This document shows, one piece after another, positions 32,601 to 46,400 of a stretch of 64,000 nt of DNA. The notes under the pieces were generated by a model that was not told the origin of the DNA, did not search any database, and saw only the letters and a program-made list of their open reading frames with translations. Position 1 is the first letter of the stretch, and each line of letters opens with the position of its first letter. Origin of the DNA: Lates calcarifer (taxonomy: Eukaryota > Chordata > Actinopteri > Centropomidae); the NCBI RefSeq assembly GCF_001640805.2, contig NC_066852.1, positions 11,930,194-11,994,193 of the forward strand, given 5' to 3'. Made by a program: the position numbers and the translations under genes.

Positions 32601-35600
32601 TAAGTGCAATTACTGATCTCTCTTATGTGAAGAAATCAGTGTATGTGGATTGTTTTCTTAACTTATGCTTCTTTGGACTGTAAACTGTAACCTCTTGCCA
32701 TTTTATGCCTTTTATTTTCAGAGAGGGTGTTATTTTTCATTCCTTTTTAACAGATTTGTAATTTGCTCTGGCAGAACACACAAGCCTTGTGCAAATACTT
32801 TGACTTTTGTCAACAAACATCACTATTGTTCACAATGACTGGACACCTTAAACTGGTTAAACTTTCACCTTTATATATGACCGAGAACTTAATGGCAACA
32901 CCTTACTGTGTATGATTCCTGGAAACATACTGTATAACATCTACATCATGCAAAAGACTTCCAGTTTCCTAATATAAACCATTTTGACATCTTATAAGAA
33001 CAGTTGCAAGGCATCATGATTATATTACTTTCTACTTTCTTTCTATATCACAGTTACTCCTCAGTTCTTTGAGTACATCTTACATGAAAGGTGTATGGTC
33101 TTGTGAACATAGTGAAAAAGCCACAGTGCCATGTTGACAGCTTACTGTCTGCTTTGGGTGAAAGAAAGGGTTTATTGATACACAGCAAACAAACCAAAGG
33201 GCTCAGACTGAGGCCAGATATAACATCTAAGTCAGACTGATTGTTGACCCTGCTACCAAACTTAGTTTCAAAAAAGCATGGTGGGCTGTTACAAAAGAAG
33301 CAATACATTATATTATGCTTATAATGACATAAATACCTGACTTCCTGTGTAGACAATACGTTACATTACTTTATAAACTTTCATGCAAAATGGGTAAAGC
33401 TATTGATATTGTATTAAGCCACAAGTATTCTAATCATATCTGCAACCCCCTATGACTGGTAATACATAGTATGTTACATTATACTGTGCATTATACATTG
33501 TACATTATTAGGGCCTATTACAACTCTGACAAAGCATTATCCTTGTGTTACAACACATTATCTGCACAATGCATTATAGATAAGGACCTAGAAAATATAA
33601 CATATTCTTCTTCCTCTTCTTTAGTGCTACTCTCTTATAGCACTTACAGCTCGGGACTCAAATGTTGCACATGCTACATATCTGCTATGCATTCTAATGC
33701 AAAGAAAAATATTTGAATAATGGTCATTTTCTTCTGACAAATATCTTCATGTTCAGTTACAAATCCAGCCTAACAGCTGAGCTCTGTTTATTTTGAGTCA
33801 ATTAATGTTTAAGTGTGGCAGAAGGTGTGGTAATAGTCGTGCTCTGATATATATGTTTGTGTTTGACTTGTGTGTCTTGCAGTGAGCAGGTACTGGGTGT
33901 AGTACACAGTGAGGGTCTTCACAACCCGGGCCCTGTCCGGTGGCAGTTGGCCCTGTGCCTCCTGGCTGCCTGGATCATCATCTTCCTGTGTATGCTCAAG
34001 GGCATCCGCAGCTCTGGCAAGGTGAATCTACACAATGTTGTTATTGTCAGTTCATACAAAACACACACACAAACACTCGTGCCCTTTGCTGTCAAAACTT
34101 GTCGGTCTAATACTTGTCTGTGTTTTCAGGTGGTTTATGTCACAGCCACCTTCCCATACTTTGTGCTCATTGTCCTGATCATCAGAGGCGCTACACTGGA
34201 GGGCTCTCTTCAGGGTGTTGCTTTCTACCTCACTCCAGACTGGGGCCGATTAGCCAATGCACAGGTACTTCTGATGGTAGACTGGTAAATATGAGGATGT
34301 AGAGTCTGTGAACTCAGTGCTTTGTTATTGTTATAGAAATAACAAAAGATTTTTTTTTTTTTTGTCTATAACATTGCAGGTGTGGAACGACGCAGCCTCA
34401 CAGATCTTCTACTCCTTAGGTATTGGAGTTGGAGGGCTGCTCTCGATGGCCTCTTACAATAAGTTCGACAACAACGTCATCAGGTGTGTTTGCGCGCTGC
34501 TCTAACGTTCGCTCTGTCACTGCACTCACAACAGCTTCAGTCTTTTAATCATGGCTCTTTTGATTTCAGGGACACTCTAGTTATCACCACAGGAAACTGC
34601 TGCACCAGCTTCTTTGCAGGATTTGCCATATTCTCAATCCTGGGTCACATGGCATGGAGGAAAGGAGTACCCGTTAGAGAGGTGGCAGATACAGGTAGTT
34701 ACTTAGTCCAGTTGAAGAAATAAAAATCCTTTCATATTATGTTGTTTTGAACTGCATGTATTCCCATTTTTTGCCTTTAGGTCCTGGTTTGGCCTTTGTT
34801 GCTTACCCAGAAGCCCTTGCTCTACTGCCAGGCTCAGTGTTTTGGTCCATTATGTTCTTCCTAATGCTCTTTATGCTGGGAGTCGATACACTGGTAAGGC
34901 TGCACACTTGTGAGATTGACACTGGCAAAAATACAATCCACACCCACATATATGATGTCCTCTGCTCTGCTGCCTCACAGTTTGGCAACATGGAGGGCAT
35001 CACCACCGCTGTGCTCGACGAGTTTCCGCAGCTCAGAGGGAACACGCTGCACAAGTCCTTGTTCTTGGGCTTGCTGTGTTTTTGCTTCTACCTGATGGGT
35101 CTCTTGTTGGTGACGAATGTGAGTGTGTTTTTTAAATGAACTGTAGTGAATGAGGAATGTGGTTGCAAATGCATTTTCTCTGTGATCAGACTCACATTTC
35201 CCATGCTGTCTGTGTCTTCATAGGGAGGGATTTACTGGTTCACTCTCATTGACTCCTTCAGCACTAGTTTCGGCCTCATCATCATCACCCTCTTCATGTG
35301 CATTGGCATCTCCTTCTTCTATGGTAGCCCATCTCACTCCCCTAACCCATCGCATCAAACTCCTCTAACACAATATTGTTCCTCCATATGTGTCTCAGTC
35401 ATCCAGGACACTGATATCAAGCAGTTTAACTGCTGCATATCGCATCATTTCACCAACTTGTTGTTCGTAATAATAAATTGAACACATTTTCTGTTATATT
35501 CTGTTGTCCCATTGGTATCTTGTTTTTTCCAGGGTTCCTAATATGCACCCCTTAATGAACTTTTCTTATTAGGAGTCAACCAGTTTTGCCAAGACATTAT

Positions 35601-37386
35601 TGATATGATCTGCCACTGCCCTCCCTGGTGCACCAAAGTGCTGCTTTACTTCAAAGCATGCTGGGTTTTCTTCACGCCATTTCTTCTGCTGGTGAGTAAA
35701 CACGTGTAGTTTTGATATTTGTTACTGGTAAACGAAGGTACAATGTGACATCAGTATTTTCAGAATACGTATCAAACTTCCAGAAATGTGGCTGGCTTAT
35801 TGTGTTATCTGGTTGTTTTCTAAAAACCTAAATGCTTTGACATTCAGGTAGTATCTTTCTTAGTATAATTGGGCAGGAGTGGCTACTGTTCATTAGAGCT
35901 ATTTAAACTAGAGCTATTTAACTAATGAAAATTAATCAATGAAGAAGTTTCACTTTGTTGAAACAGTGAGCAAGGAGAACAGCATATTTGTCAAGTGTAT
36001 TTATTTTCATACAGTCTGACAGTTTGGCTCATCTGCTTTTGAGGCTGAAATTTCCTCAGGGGTCACCAGTGAACAGCCAGTCCCCTCCTTTTATTCTTCC
36101 TTTTTGTTTGATCCATTACGTTACTGATTTTCTTTAAGTATTTTGATTTGAATATTGGATGCAAATCAATACAGCCTCTGTAGAGCACCTCAAACTAAAA
36201 ATCCTTAGCTTGTTTGCTTAGGACAGGACAAGGAACATTATTTTTTAGATTATGTGAGGTTAGACACAAAATAAACATTTTTATTAAGATTATTTAGACA
36301 AGAACTATAACTATATTATAATGTCCAGTTATGACCTTCACTACCAGCTTGTGTTAAGTGTGCTGTTGAGCTAAAGCACATATCATATACACTACATAGA
36401 GTATTGTTGGTTTGTATCATTTACACAAGCTGTGTTACATCACTCCCTCTCTTATTTCTCCTGCTCTTTTCTATATGTTGCCTGAGGCAGAATTACCATC
36501 TACAGTAAGGCTGATTGATATTGAAATACCTATCTGATGACACCTCTATTGTCATGCATTTCTGTACTTTCAGTAAAAGGGTAATTTAATGAGGGGTGAG
36601 ACAGCATGCTCTCTCAGAGATATATCTATATAAATATCCCGTTAAATGACTGAATTGTTTATCAGAAGCTGAAGGAAAGTATGATAAATTGTTACAAAAG
36701 GTCAAAGAAACTAAAATATCACTCAGTGTAGCCAACTGTGCTGAAATCTTCACAACAGAAGTGAATAATTCAAAAGGAGAAACCGACATTCAATCTGAGT
36801 TCCCCCTGCAGCATTTCTCTGCTGGCCTTCTCAGCCTCTCTTCTTCTATTGCCATTGTAGCTTTTTGTTAAGTTGAAACATTCCTCTGTTCACTCTGTGC
36901 CTGTCCCCTTGTGGCTCTAGTTCATCCTGACATACATCTTCATTGAGATGTACAACACATCACTTCACTATGGGTCCTATGTGTACCCCCGGTGGGGCAA
37001 AGCGCTGGGCGTGTGCATGGGTGCGACCTGCTGTCTACAGATCCTCATCTGGGCCATTGTGGCCATCTGCAAGGAAACTGGAACACTGAAAGACGTTAGT
37101 ATCACCACTATGTCATTCTGTCACTGTGGAGTCTGGTTACACCTCTCCCAACAGTCACACTAACAGCATAGCTCCACGTGTCACTGCTGTACCTGTTAGA
37201 ATCTGTCTCTCGCTTCTTTTTTCACAGCGTTTCCAGAAAGCAATCCGACCTTTGAATTCCTGGAGAGTGAACAACTTGAACAGCGCGGGGAGAACGGAGG
37301 AGCACGTGGAGCCCGAGAGGGTTGAGGCTCCGTTCACTGTCACGCTCACAGACATGGACTTTACTGCGATGACATGGGAGGCGTGA
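28922..37386 (+). CDS. SLC6-family Na+/Cl- dependent transporter, amino-acid type (14 coding exons)
   Basis: Exons: 28922-28987, 30655-30892, 31419-31550, 32389-32599, 33883-34021, 34130-34264, 34380-34483, 34570-34694, 34781-34893, 34981-35118, 35224-35323, 35573-35691, 36921-37094, 37228-37386; 650 aa, a normal SLC6 length. A Ser/Pro-rich cytosolic N-terminus precedes TM1 ([17 protein letters not shown], about 78-95). The monoamine-site Asp is Gly (about 85), pointing to an amino-acid substrate. TM6 is [19 protein letters not shown], lacking the GlyT2 Trp. The extracellular loop 2 keeps its Cys pair (about 185 and 194) and two N-glycosylation sequons (about 196 and 201), but is short. TM8 reads [20 protein letters not shown]. 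By eye it falls among SLC6A7, SLC6A14, SLC6A5 and SLC6A9, but matches none cleanly, so orthology is left open. Confidence 0.9.
29519..29680 (+). repeat. Compound (AT)n - polypyrimidine - (AT)n tract
   Basis: About 76 nt of pure AT repeat is followed by about 50 nt of T/C-only sequence and then about 33 nt of AT. It lies in the first coding intron of the SLC6 gene. It can form cruciform or slipped structures and is likely polymorphic and hard to assemble. Open frames across it are meaningless. Confidence 0.95.
29868..29900 (+). repeat. Imperfect (GAT)n short tandem repeat
   Basis: A run of GATGATGATGGTGAAGATG type units lies in the first SLC6 intron. No other role is visible. Confidence 0.7.
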
Positions 37387-38318
37387 AGCCAGCCGTCGCA
37401 GCGTGGAGAGCGGTGATGAGCGCACAGCGATGAGCAAACTATGTTGTTAAGAGAAGGAGGAATTTATCATTATGTTATTTGCCCCAGCTTGGATCTGGTG
37501 GCTGAACAGACTGTGAGTCCTGCAGGGCAGTGTGGATTATTTGTTTTATTTATACTGTTATGTATGATTGAATAGTGTTTTTTACATTTTTTATTTTTTA
37601 CAGCTTGTAGAATACAAGGTAACAGCTGAGTCTGGATCATCCTCATCTTAGATGACATTGTAGCATCTTAGAACATTTAGATGAGCATATTTCTGATGGT
37701 ATTTATTGTCCTAATAGTGTAGTGCAATGAATTTTCACTGACTGCGGTCAGCAGCAGCTGGAGGACCAGATTTTGTTTATCTTGTAGAAGCAGGAGGGAC
37801 AAAAAAAGCTGCAGAGACTCTTGACTGTAACCCACCACACCACTGATAGACCAGGAGAAGTGAGCCACAAATCATCAGCCTGTCTAACTAAAATGGTGTT
37901 GATGACACAGCCTCACTAAGTCAGAACCACTTTTAAGTTATCTTAATTTTTAAAATGAACAACTGCTAAAAACAATTATTGCTAGAATGAATGAATGAAT
38001 TTAAAAATTGCTTGCCAAATGATCTGATATTTTTCAAGATACTGTTTTGTCTGACCGTCTGTATTTCGCATGAACAGTTCCTGCAGATTTCTGCTGAAAA
38101 TGTAGCAATCAATTTACTCCTAAAAAAGATTATATTGTCACACTTAAAACTACATTCTGCACTAATATTGTGGACAGGCTTTTAAGTGGGACTTTCTGAC
38201 TAAACTTAGTTATCCATAGCAAAATATAATATATAACAGATAGGGTATCTATTTACACATATAGTAGGCTTCTGTTTTGGTTTTTTTTGTTCACTGGAAT
38301 TTTGCTTCCCTCAGTTTC

Positions 38319-38371
38319 GAATTTCCATCCTGCTGTTTATTAGCAGCTAATAAACAGCAGGATGGAAATTC
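38319..38371. repeat. Perfect inverted repeat, 26-bp arms
   Basis: The left arm 38319-38344 and right arm 38346-38371 are exact reverse complements around a single central A (38345). The arms begin GAATTTCCATCC and end with TTATTAGC. As RNA it would form a 26-bp stem, if the real loop opens a few bases. I know of no miRNA with this sequence. Confidence 0.95.
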
Positions 38372-38800
38372 CTTGGGTCACTGTACATGATTGGTTAAAT
38401 ATATTATATGTAAATATATTAAATATATATCAGGAGAGGCATTCGCCACTTAAATCTATTGTCTATTTGAGGACATGATTATTGTGATATCAGTCTTTCT
38501 AACTTTTCTCACAACTTCCTGTCACTCTGATCTAAGGTCCCACTTATAGAAAACATCAAAATTGGTTGTGAAAATGTTAGCTTTTGGCACATTGGCTACA
38601 CTGCTTAACTTATGATATTAAACCTGGGACATAAAGGAAAGAATAATTACAAAAAGACCTCCCCTAGATGTGACAGCTTACCTGGACACACTGGTCACTG
38701 ATTAATGTGTTGTTTATTTCCTGAAGCGGCTGCCTAAAATAGACTGTCCCAGATGAATCACATCTGTTAACCATACTAATTGCACTTTTCTCACAGGTTT

Positions 38801-38811
38801 TGTTGTGTGTG

Positions 38812-38842
<31 letters not shown>
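38801..38842 (+). repeat. (TG)n followed by T-run
   Basis: About ten TG units pass directly into a run of about 18 T. This is a simple repeat in the probable SLC6 3' UTR. Confidence 0.9.
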
Positions 38843-39989
38843 GTCTATGTTTAAACATTTTATTTGGGGTAACTGATGAAAATTCCCCCATTGTTTTTCA
38901 GGCTGTTTACTCATAAACTGTTTTCATGGGCGTATGTGCTCACTATTGCATTCATGTTGCAAAGAAAAAGGCTGTGGATCTGCCAAATCTGCACTAGCTG
39001 CATTTTTAAACCGTTTCAATCACATTAAACTTTTAATTCTGTGTATATTAATATTAAGGGGTGTTGTTTTCTTTCTGTCAAGCAGGATCACTACTTTAAA
39101 ACTGTATTAAGAACAGAAATTTTTTTATCATCCTTTGTTTTAGGATTGTATGTCATGTCATAAAACTCCTCTTTTGCCTTTTTAACGCCTTGTTGCCATT
39201 CTTGTATATATTGCTGTGCATAATGATTAAATATTCTCAATGTCTTCATATCTTAATTTAACTATTGATTCCTTTGTCATTATTATTATTTGTGATTATA
39301 CTTATTGGTGATTTTTCTTTTAAAGATGTCTGATGGAAAACTATTTCCATCTGTGAGATGGCTATTAATATAGTCTTACAGTTTTATTTAACTTTAAAAA
39401 AAAAAAAAAAAAAACTTCTATCACTCTGAGAATCCCCTCTTGAATGTTAGTTTTGAAACAATAAATTTATGATGAACATAACAGTCAGTGACGTGGTAGT
39501 ATGCAGGTGAGTGGGCTCAGTAAGGTCAGACTCATGTCCAGTACACAAACTGAAAAAATATGACATCGCATTTCAAGTCTGACCATGTCTGACCGTGACC
39601 CAAGGTTTTCTCAAACTGTAGTTGTTTGAAATAGCAATACATGAATTGTACCTCAAGGGGGCAATGGTGCACATTGATTAAATCACAGAGTAGGCGTGTT
39701 TAGTCCAAGGTTGCACACTTGCTGTGACCGCAGAGGAAATATTATTTTATTAATAATATTGATGCAAATAGTATTTGAAATGGGTGTTGATGAGTGAAAA
39801 GGGTGATGACGTGTGAGCGTTGTAACTTGTGACAATAACTGAAAGAAGTTAAACAAAGTGAACGTATGCACAATCTACATCACCGTAATAACTATTTAAT
39901 TACATTAGTTGAAATGATGGGCCGCCAGCTTCTCCACCCTGTACGGGACGGAAGAGTGCCCCTTTGTAACAGGGCTGGGTGGCAAAATC

Positions 39990-40467
39990 AGTATGCAAAT
40001 GAGCGGATGTGGCGTAATATTTTCCCGCGTTTTCATCTCGTGAGTTTGGGTTAGTTCGTTTTCGTTTTGTCACGTGACCCCGGCAAGGCACACTGCGCCC
40101 AGCCTATCGTCGCCGGGAGCTTAAGATGCATATAAAGATATAAGCGGGTTATTCACCGATACAGTTGACCGCACTCGGCTTAAACAGAGATAAACGGTCA
40201 CAAAAAACTAATGAAGACGTTCATATTCACGGGATTGTGAGCGCTGACCGTGGAGGGCTTCGAACAGCCGGCACCGGCAGCCCGCCGGGCAACGCCGAGT
40301 CGTAAATCGAACATCCACGCCTTTCAGGAAGTCAGTGGGGTTTTGTTGTATTGTTGCTACGGAACTCGTGGAGTGGGCTTTAAACTTAGTAAACAGTATT
40401 TGCCGCCTGTAAAACATAGTTTTATTTTTAATTTTTATATTGGTCAGTTAGCTGTCCGTATACCACG
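39990..40467 (+). promoter_or_regulatory. rb1: rb1 promoter and 5' UTR
   Basis: Reading toward the ATG: a perfect octamer ATGCAAAT (39993-40000), an E2F-type site TTTTCCCGCG (40020-40029), a palindromic E-box GTCACGTGAC (40069-40078) and a TATA-like TATAAAGA (40131-40138). The start would then lie near 40160, with about 300 nt of CpG-rich 5' UTR. The human RB1 promoter is known to carry an E2F site and to be autoregulated. Here this is inferred from motif spacing only. Confidence 0.55.
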
Positions 40468-43400
40468 ATGCCACCTAAAAAGCGCAACTCTGGGACGACA
40501 CAGAGCAAAGGTCTGAAGCCCAGTACTGAAAGTGCCCCTCCAGACAAGAAGGAGAGTCCAGAGTTATCTCTTAAAAAGTAAGAGACGTTTTTGTACCTTA
40601 TTAAGATCTCAGTAGCTAACAAGTTAGCTGCTCTGTAAAATGTATTTACACTGTAGCCTTCATGTTTACCTAACGTTGGTTTGTGCTGGTATTTCGTCCT
40701 TGTTAGCAGTGAGTAACCGTGAGGCTGACTAAGCTAGCTGCTTCAAACGAAGCCAGGCCTGTATTCAAGGCTAATACCACTTAGTTTTAACGCCCCTCAA
40801 CGCCACACAACTGCCCACAGAGTATGACCATTCACTATCATATTTAGCATGATATGTAACGCTCACATTCAACTCATCATCTGACACGGACTTTGGCGAG
40901 CAGCCAGGGAAGTCCTGCACCGGGAGACGTGTTTTGATGTCCTGAAACTGTGTTTTCGTTCTTCATAATGTTGATCTATGGTCTCCACCCCCTAGACACA
41001 GAGACAAGGATGCTGAGTTTGTGACCCTGTGCAAGAGCCTTCACGTCACAGACTTGGTGTGTGACCGTGCCTGGACCCTGTGGAAAAATGTTCAAGAGTC
41101 CATGGATGAAGTCACTGTATGTATTGATGCATAGTAATATAGCGGTATATTTGTAATGTTGTGATCCTGTTGGCTCTCCTATTGAAAAGGCATTAGTGGC
41201 AACTGTATCGGTCTGTTTGAAAGCCTGCCCTACCCCTATAATAGAACAAAGGAGTCCCTTTTGGATTCAGCTCTCTCCCTGTGTTTGTACAGAGACCCTA
41301 ACCACCATGGCCTGACAACCAAACCCTCTCATGTCGGTGATGCTTTTCAGAAAACTGTAACATGGCACAACTGTACAGTGTTTGTCTTTCAATCAGTAGC
41401 AGAGTACAATATCATAAATTGTCTCACAGCATTCAAAAAGTGCAAGTAGATGAAAAAATTTGTTGGTGGAGAAATAGGATGCACTGCACATATATTAAGC
41501 AGACAGATGTCTCTTACACTGTCACAGGTTGTATGTGAGTATGTATATATGTGAGATCAGATGTAAAATTTGAGATTAATTAGTCATACCCTAGTTGTAC
41601 GCAGCATATCCCCCCCAAAAAAAATTACTGTATTGGCTTAACATTTTTCTTTATACATTTTATTTCAGGACAGTCAGAAAAGGCTTTGGGGTGCTTGCCT
41701 GTTTGTGATTGAGACAGACATGGATGTCGCCTGTTTCACCTTAACTCAGGTTCTGAAAGCAGTCAGTCTGAAGTAAGTACTCACCATGCAACTGTACTTC
41801 AACTTGTATTGCCATATCCCTGAAGTGACCTCTCACCTAAATTCATCCTTACTTTTGTAGTGTTAAGCAGTTTATGGCACTGGTGAGGAAGTTGGATGTG
41901 AACATGGATACAATCAGCACCAAGGTAAATTCAGCACTGACGCGACTGGAGAAGAAGTATGATGTGACACTGGCTCTCTACCAGAGGTTTGAGAAGTGAG
42001 TGAACACATCCATACAGCACAGGTGATTCATGATTCATGTAGAACTGTTTGTGGCAAAATTGTAACACTATATAATATTTGTTTTGTTTCAGGACTTGCA
42101 AGAAAATCTTTGCTTTGGTTTCCGATGGGAAGTAAGTTTGAGACTTCATTTCCACATGAGTGAAATGCATTTGCCACACTCCTATTTTAGTATCTTATAG
42201 TCTTGTGTTTTATAATTGGGTGCTTGTGATGTTAGTGTGAGGTTAATGGTTCAATGTCTCATATTCAAGGGAGAGGGAGATCATGCGGAGCTGCTGGACA
42301 ATGTTTCTTTTGGCCAAAGGTAGGTTAAGCCTTTAACACATCACCAACAACAAAAACAAGTTAGATCAAGCTGTCATCACACTTGATGGAATAGTTTTCA
42401 TGTTGCTCCATCTTTCCATCCTTCCTTCCTCCTCAGTATTCAGCTGTAGAGCTCAAATGAATTGGAAAGTTTCCCTCCTCGTTGTCACAGTTCTGTTGTC
42501 TCTGGTCTGCAGCAGTAGTGTTGTGATGGTTCTTCTCATGTGCTTCATCTCTGGTGTCTGCAGGAAGGGTTTTGCAGATGGAGGATGACCTGGTCATATC
42601 ATTCCAGCTGCTGCTTTGTACGCTGGAGTTATTCATCAAGCGCTGCCCTCCAGACCTTCTGCAGCCTCTTTACAGTAAGCCTCTGGCTCATTTACTCAGC
42701 CATCTGTCTTTATTTAATAAACATCCATGACTTCTTACTGAACAACCATGTTTGAAAGTGTGAAAAGTGGAAGTGGAAGAAATTCTCAACAAATAACTGG
42801 AAAAATGTTTTCGAGTCATGATGTAGACATGACTGCACATTTATGTTGCTGTAGCCCTGATGTGTTTTCAAGATATCATTTGCTTAATAGGCATATGCAT
42901 AGTATAGTAAGTATGGTATAATGCTGTGCATACGTAGTATAGTAGTGGTTCTGTCAGTTGTATTTGCCAGCCATGGAAAATTGAACTGCAGATTCAGATA
43001 TTCTGTGTCATGAAAAGATTTATTGTTTGATTTATTGTTTTTCTCTCAGAATCAGCCATCAGTAAAGTCCAGAGCCCCCCAACACGAGCGTCTCGTCGTA
43101 ACCAGAGCAAAGCCAAATCCCGACCTCCTGAGCCAGAAGTGGATGTGCAGCTTCTGGAAACCTTGTGCAAAGAGAATGAATGCAATGCAGAAGAGGTCCG
43201 AACCCTCCTCTTTTTATAGTTCTCACAGTCATACAACACATTTCTCTGCCCGTTGCATGTTTTTTGCCTAATTGGTCCTTTATACCAACTGTATTTGCAG
43301 GTGAAGAATGTGTACCAGACCAGCTTCTCTGCTTTCCTGGACTCACTGGATCTCTCTAGATCCCAAGATTTTCCTCAGGTAAGGGATGCGATTGTCACAG

Positions 43401-46400
43401 CATCTGCTCTTCTGTTTGGTTTCTCTCTGTCAGCTCTGCACTTACAGTTTCCATTAGTTATCTCCTCCTGCTTGCTGTCACCGTTGTTAAATGAGTGTCT
43501 GACAGCTGCTGGTTGTTCTCTGTGCTGCTCTTATATGTTTGTTTTCACATACATGGTGTCAGGAAAATGTGTACTCAAGCAGGGTATCCTTTGTAGTGTG
43601 TCAGGGTGGTATATTGCAGGGCAAGTATGACGACAACGGAGACAGGATGCTTCTGTTTGCTGACAGCAACACACTCCTCTGAAGAAGGATAGGGGGCATA
43701 TTTATTTTACTGTTACATTATCCCAGTAACCGACAGGTGGTGCACATTATTTACAGTGTCTTATATAAATAATGAGCAAGTATCACCTTATTGATCTTAC
43801 TCATGAGGGACCTGGGTTAGTTGGAAAAAGTTAAAAAGATTTTGGGCAGATTATTTTATTGCACAGACGTGTCTGACTCTGTTTTCCTGATCTCTTTTGC
43901 ATACAAGTTGGATCCTTGCTTTGTTTCCATAGATGTTTATGCTTTTATTGAGATCTGGTCAGGTACAGACAGATTCTGTCATAGTTGTAATCACACACTC
44001 TCTTGACAGTCTTGTACAAATACAAGGACTGCAGACTACTCTTGTACTGTGAGTTGGCTGAATGTACAATGAAAAGATGTCTGTGTGTCTGACTGCGATT
44101 AAAGCCAAGTTGTTGTTTCTACTTTTACTCACTCAGATGATTTTATATATGAAATCCCTGCAGATGTTAGTTCTTCAGTGTTTGATTCCTTATCCCTGTA
44201 TGATGTCTGTGATTACAGAGGTAATTCACAGAATAGAATTTTACACCTAAAACATGCTTTTAACTAATGAAATCTGATGGTTTGTTTGGGCTCAGTAGGA
44301 GGAGCAGTAGCCTATGTACAACAGTGAAATAGATCTTTTACAGTAAGCTATGGCTGTAATCCTATGATTTTGTCTGTTAATGTAAAAGATGTGTGTACAA
44401 TGCAACAATTATTCAACACTGTGATTGGAAGCATACAGTGCTGTTTTTCATACTTAAGTACATTTTAGCATTTAGCACTTTTTAATGTAAGTGAGTCTGA
44501 TATAGAGAACTTGATTGTGAAAATTCAAACTGTTGGGCACAAGTGGAATACAGTGATTGTTTTTGTTTGTGGGGAACCACTTAACTGCAAGTAACCTCAA
44601 CCTTTAATTTTCACCCTAGGTGAATGACTTTGACCAACAATATGAAGAACACTACCTCAAGAGCAGAGACATTGATGGACGGCTGTTTTTTGATGGAGAT
44701 GAGACTGTTCTTGTGCCTAAAGTCGAAATGTAATTTCTTTTTTCACTATTCAGTGTTTTCATGTTGATCTTGTCCATCAGATGATAAAATTTAGAGAGAA
44801 GTGTTCAGTAATCTCCTCCAACATTCAGATCACAGGTGGAGAGAACGCCAAAGAAGAACCTGCCAGATGAAGACACTGCACTCATCCCTCCACAGACTCC
44901 AATCAGGTCAGCAGTCAATCACCTGTTCTTCACTGTGTGTTCATTACTCTTTACTCAGGGGAGAACGACTGATGCTGCCTTCACGTCATATCGTTTAAAT
45001 ATATCGTTTTGAGTAGGACAAAACATGTATGTCAACTTCTGACTTGTAATTCCAAGGGATATTGGAAAATGCTAACATCAATAATATCTCAAAAGCGGGA
45101 GATATGTCAACACACCGTTAATCCACCACTGACGTACTAAATTACAAACAACTTGGTTAAAAAGAAAGTTTTCAAATCTCTCCAAATTATTTATAATATA
45201 ATATATTGCATGAAGATAATGGCATTTTTCTAAGCTTTTTTTGTTGTGTGTTTCATAATTTTCACAGCTGGTGTGAGAAAGTAATTATAAAAGTTTTACT
45301 CTATATCTTTTATTGGGCATATTTATTTGTATAAATTGTTTTGTCCTTTGGCACAGAGAATGGGTCTTTTTCAGCACTCACACTTCAGCAGTCTCATTTT
45401 CATTTTGTCTCCTCAGAGCTGCCATGACCTCCATTCAGCAGTTGAGGGGCGATCTCATCTCGACTGGGGACCAGCCATCCACTAATCTGGCCACATATTT
45501 CAAAGTGGGTCTCTAGAGATGTTGCCACTGAATAATATGTCCCATGAAACTGCATCCTGCCACCTTTATTTGACATATTGCCCCCTTTCTCCTTTCCTGT
45601 TGTCAGAATTGCACTGTGGACCCAACGCAGGATGTGGTCAAACGGTTGGAGACTCTCGGACAGACGTTCAGCCAAAGATTTGGTCAGGCAGTTGGCCCAC
45701 GCTGTGTAATACTTGGCAAACAGGTATGAACTCACACTCAAGAAGAAAATGAGCAACAACGATAACACATGCTACGCTGAAATGATTGAAATGCCTGACT
45801 TTTTTGTCTTTCAGAGATTTACCCTCGGTGTCAGACTATATTACAAAGTCATGGAAGCAATGTTGGAATCGGTACAGTAATTTTTTTTATTCTATGTCAG
45901 TAACCCCTTTTCCTATTGTTTAGCTAATATTTGGAGGCTTAAGTGAATCCAAAGTTAGCACTTCCCAGGTTTGCCCACAGTAATGTATCTTAAAAAACCA
46001 CAATTGATAAATCTTCTGGATATTATCAAATAAGTGACATTTTCCAGTAAGTTTTTTCACTGTCTATGCTACTGTACTGTGCAGCAGAGGTTCTCATACT
46101 TTTTCACTCAGCATACTTTGCTGTGCCTAAAATAACTTGGATTCATGTTTTTGCCTCTCAGTGATAATACTTTTATTTTTAACTCTGTAGGAAGAGAAGC
46201 GACTGTCTGTGCAAAATTTCAGGTATGTGTGTGTGTGTTTTTTTTTTTTAAGTCAAATCACCAGAAAATTATGAAGCCAGTCAATGTCTGTGTATGATCA
46301 TTTACTTGTTATTTTTCTTGTTTTGATGTGTAGTGAAGCATTATTCGCTTTGAGTTAAGTCACATGATTTGTATTCCAGTAAACTCCTCAATGACTCCAC

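Larger units (their letters stand above)
37387..39480 (+). other. SLC6 gene 3' UTR
   Basis: The TGA at 37384-37386 is followed by about 2 kb of AT-rich sequence without a supported gene. It contains a perfect inverted repeat (38319-38371), a TG-repeat/T-run (about 38801-38842), a poly-A run (about 39396-39415) and an AATAAA at 39460-39465. The last is the best candidate for the distal transcript end; earlier signals cannot be excluded. Confidence 0.55.

Noticed and set aside
38319..38371. Inverted repeat as a known miRNA, CRISPR or transposon end
   Set aside because: No known miRNA seed recognised, a single hairpin rather than an array, and no target-site duplication or transposase nearby.
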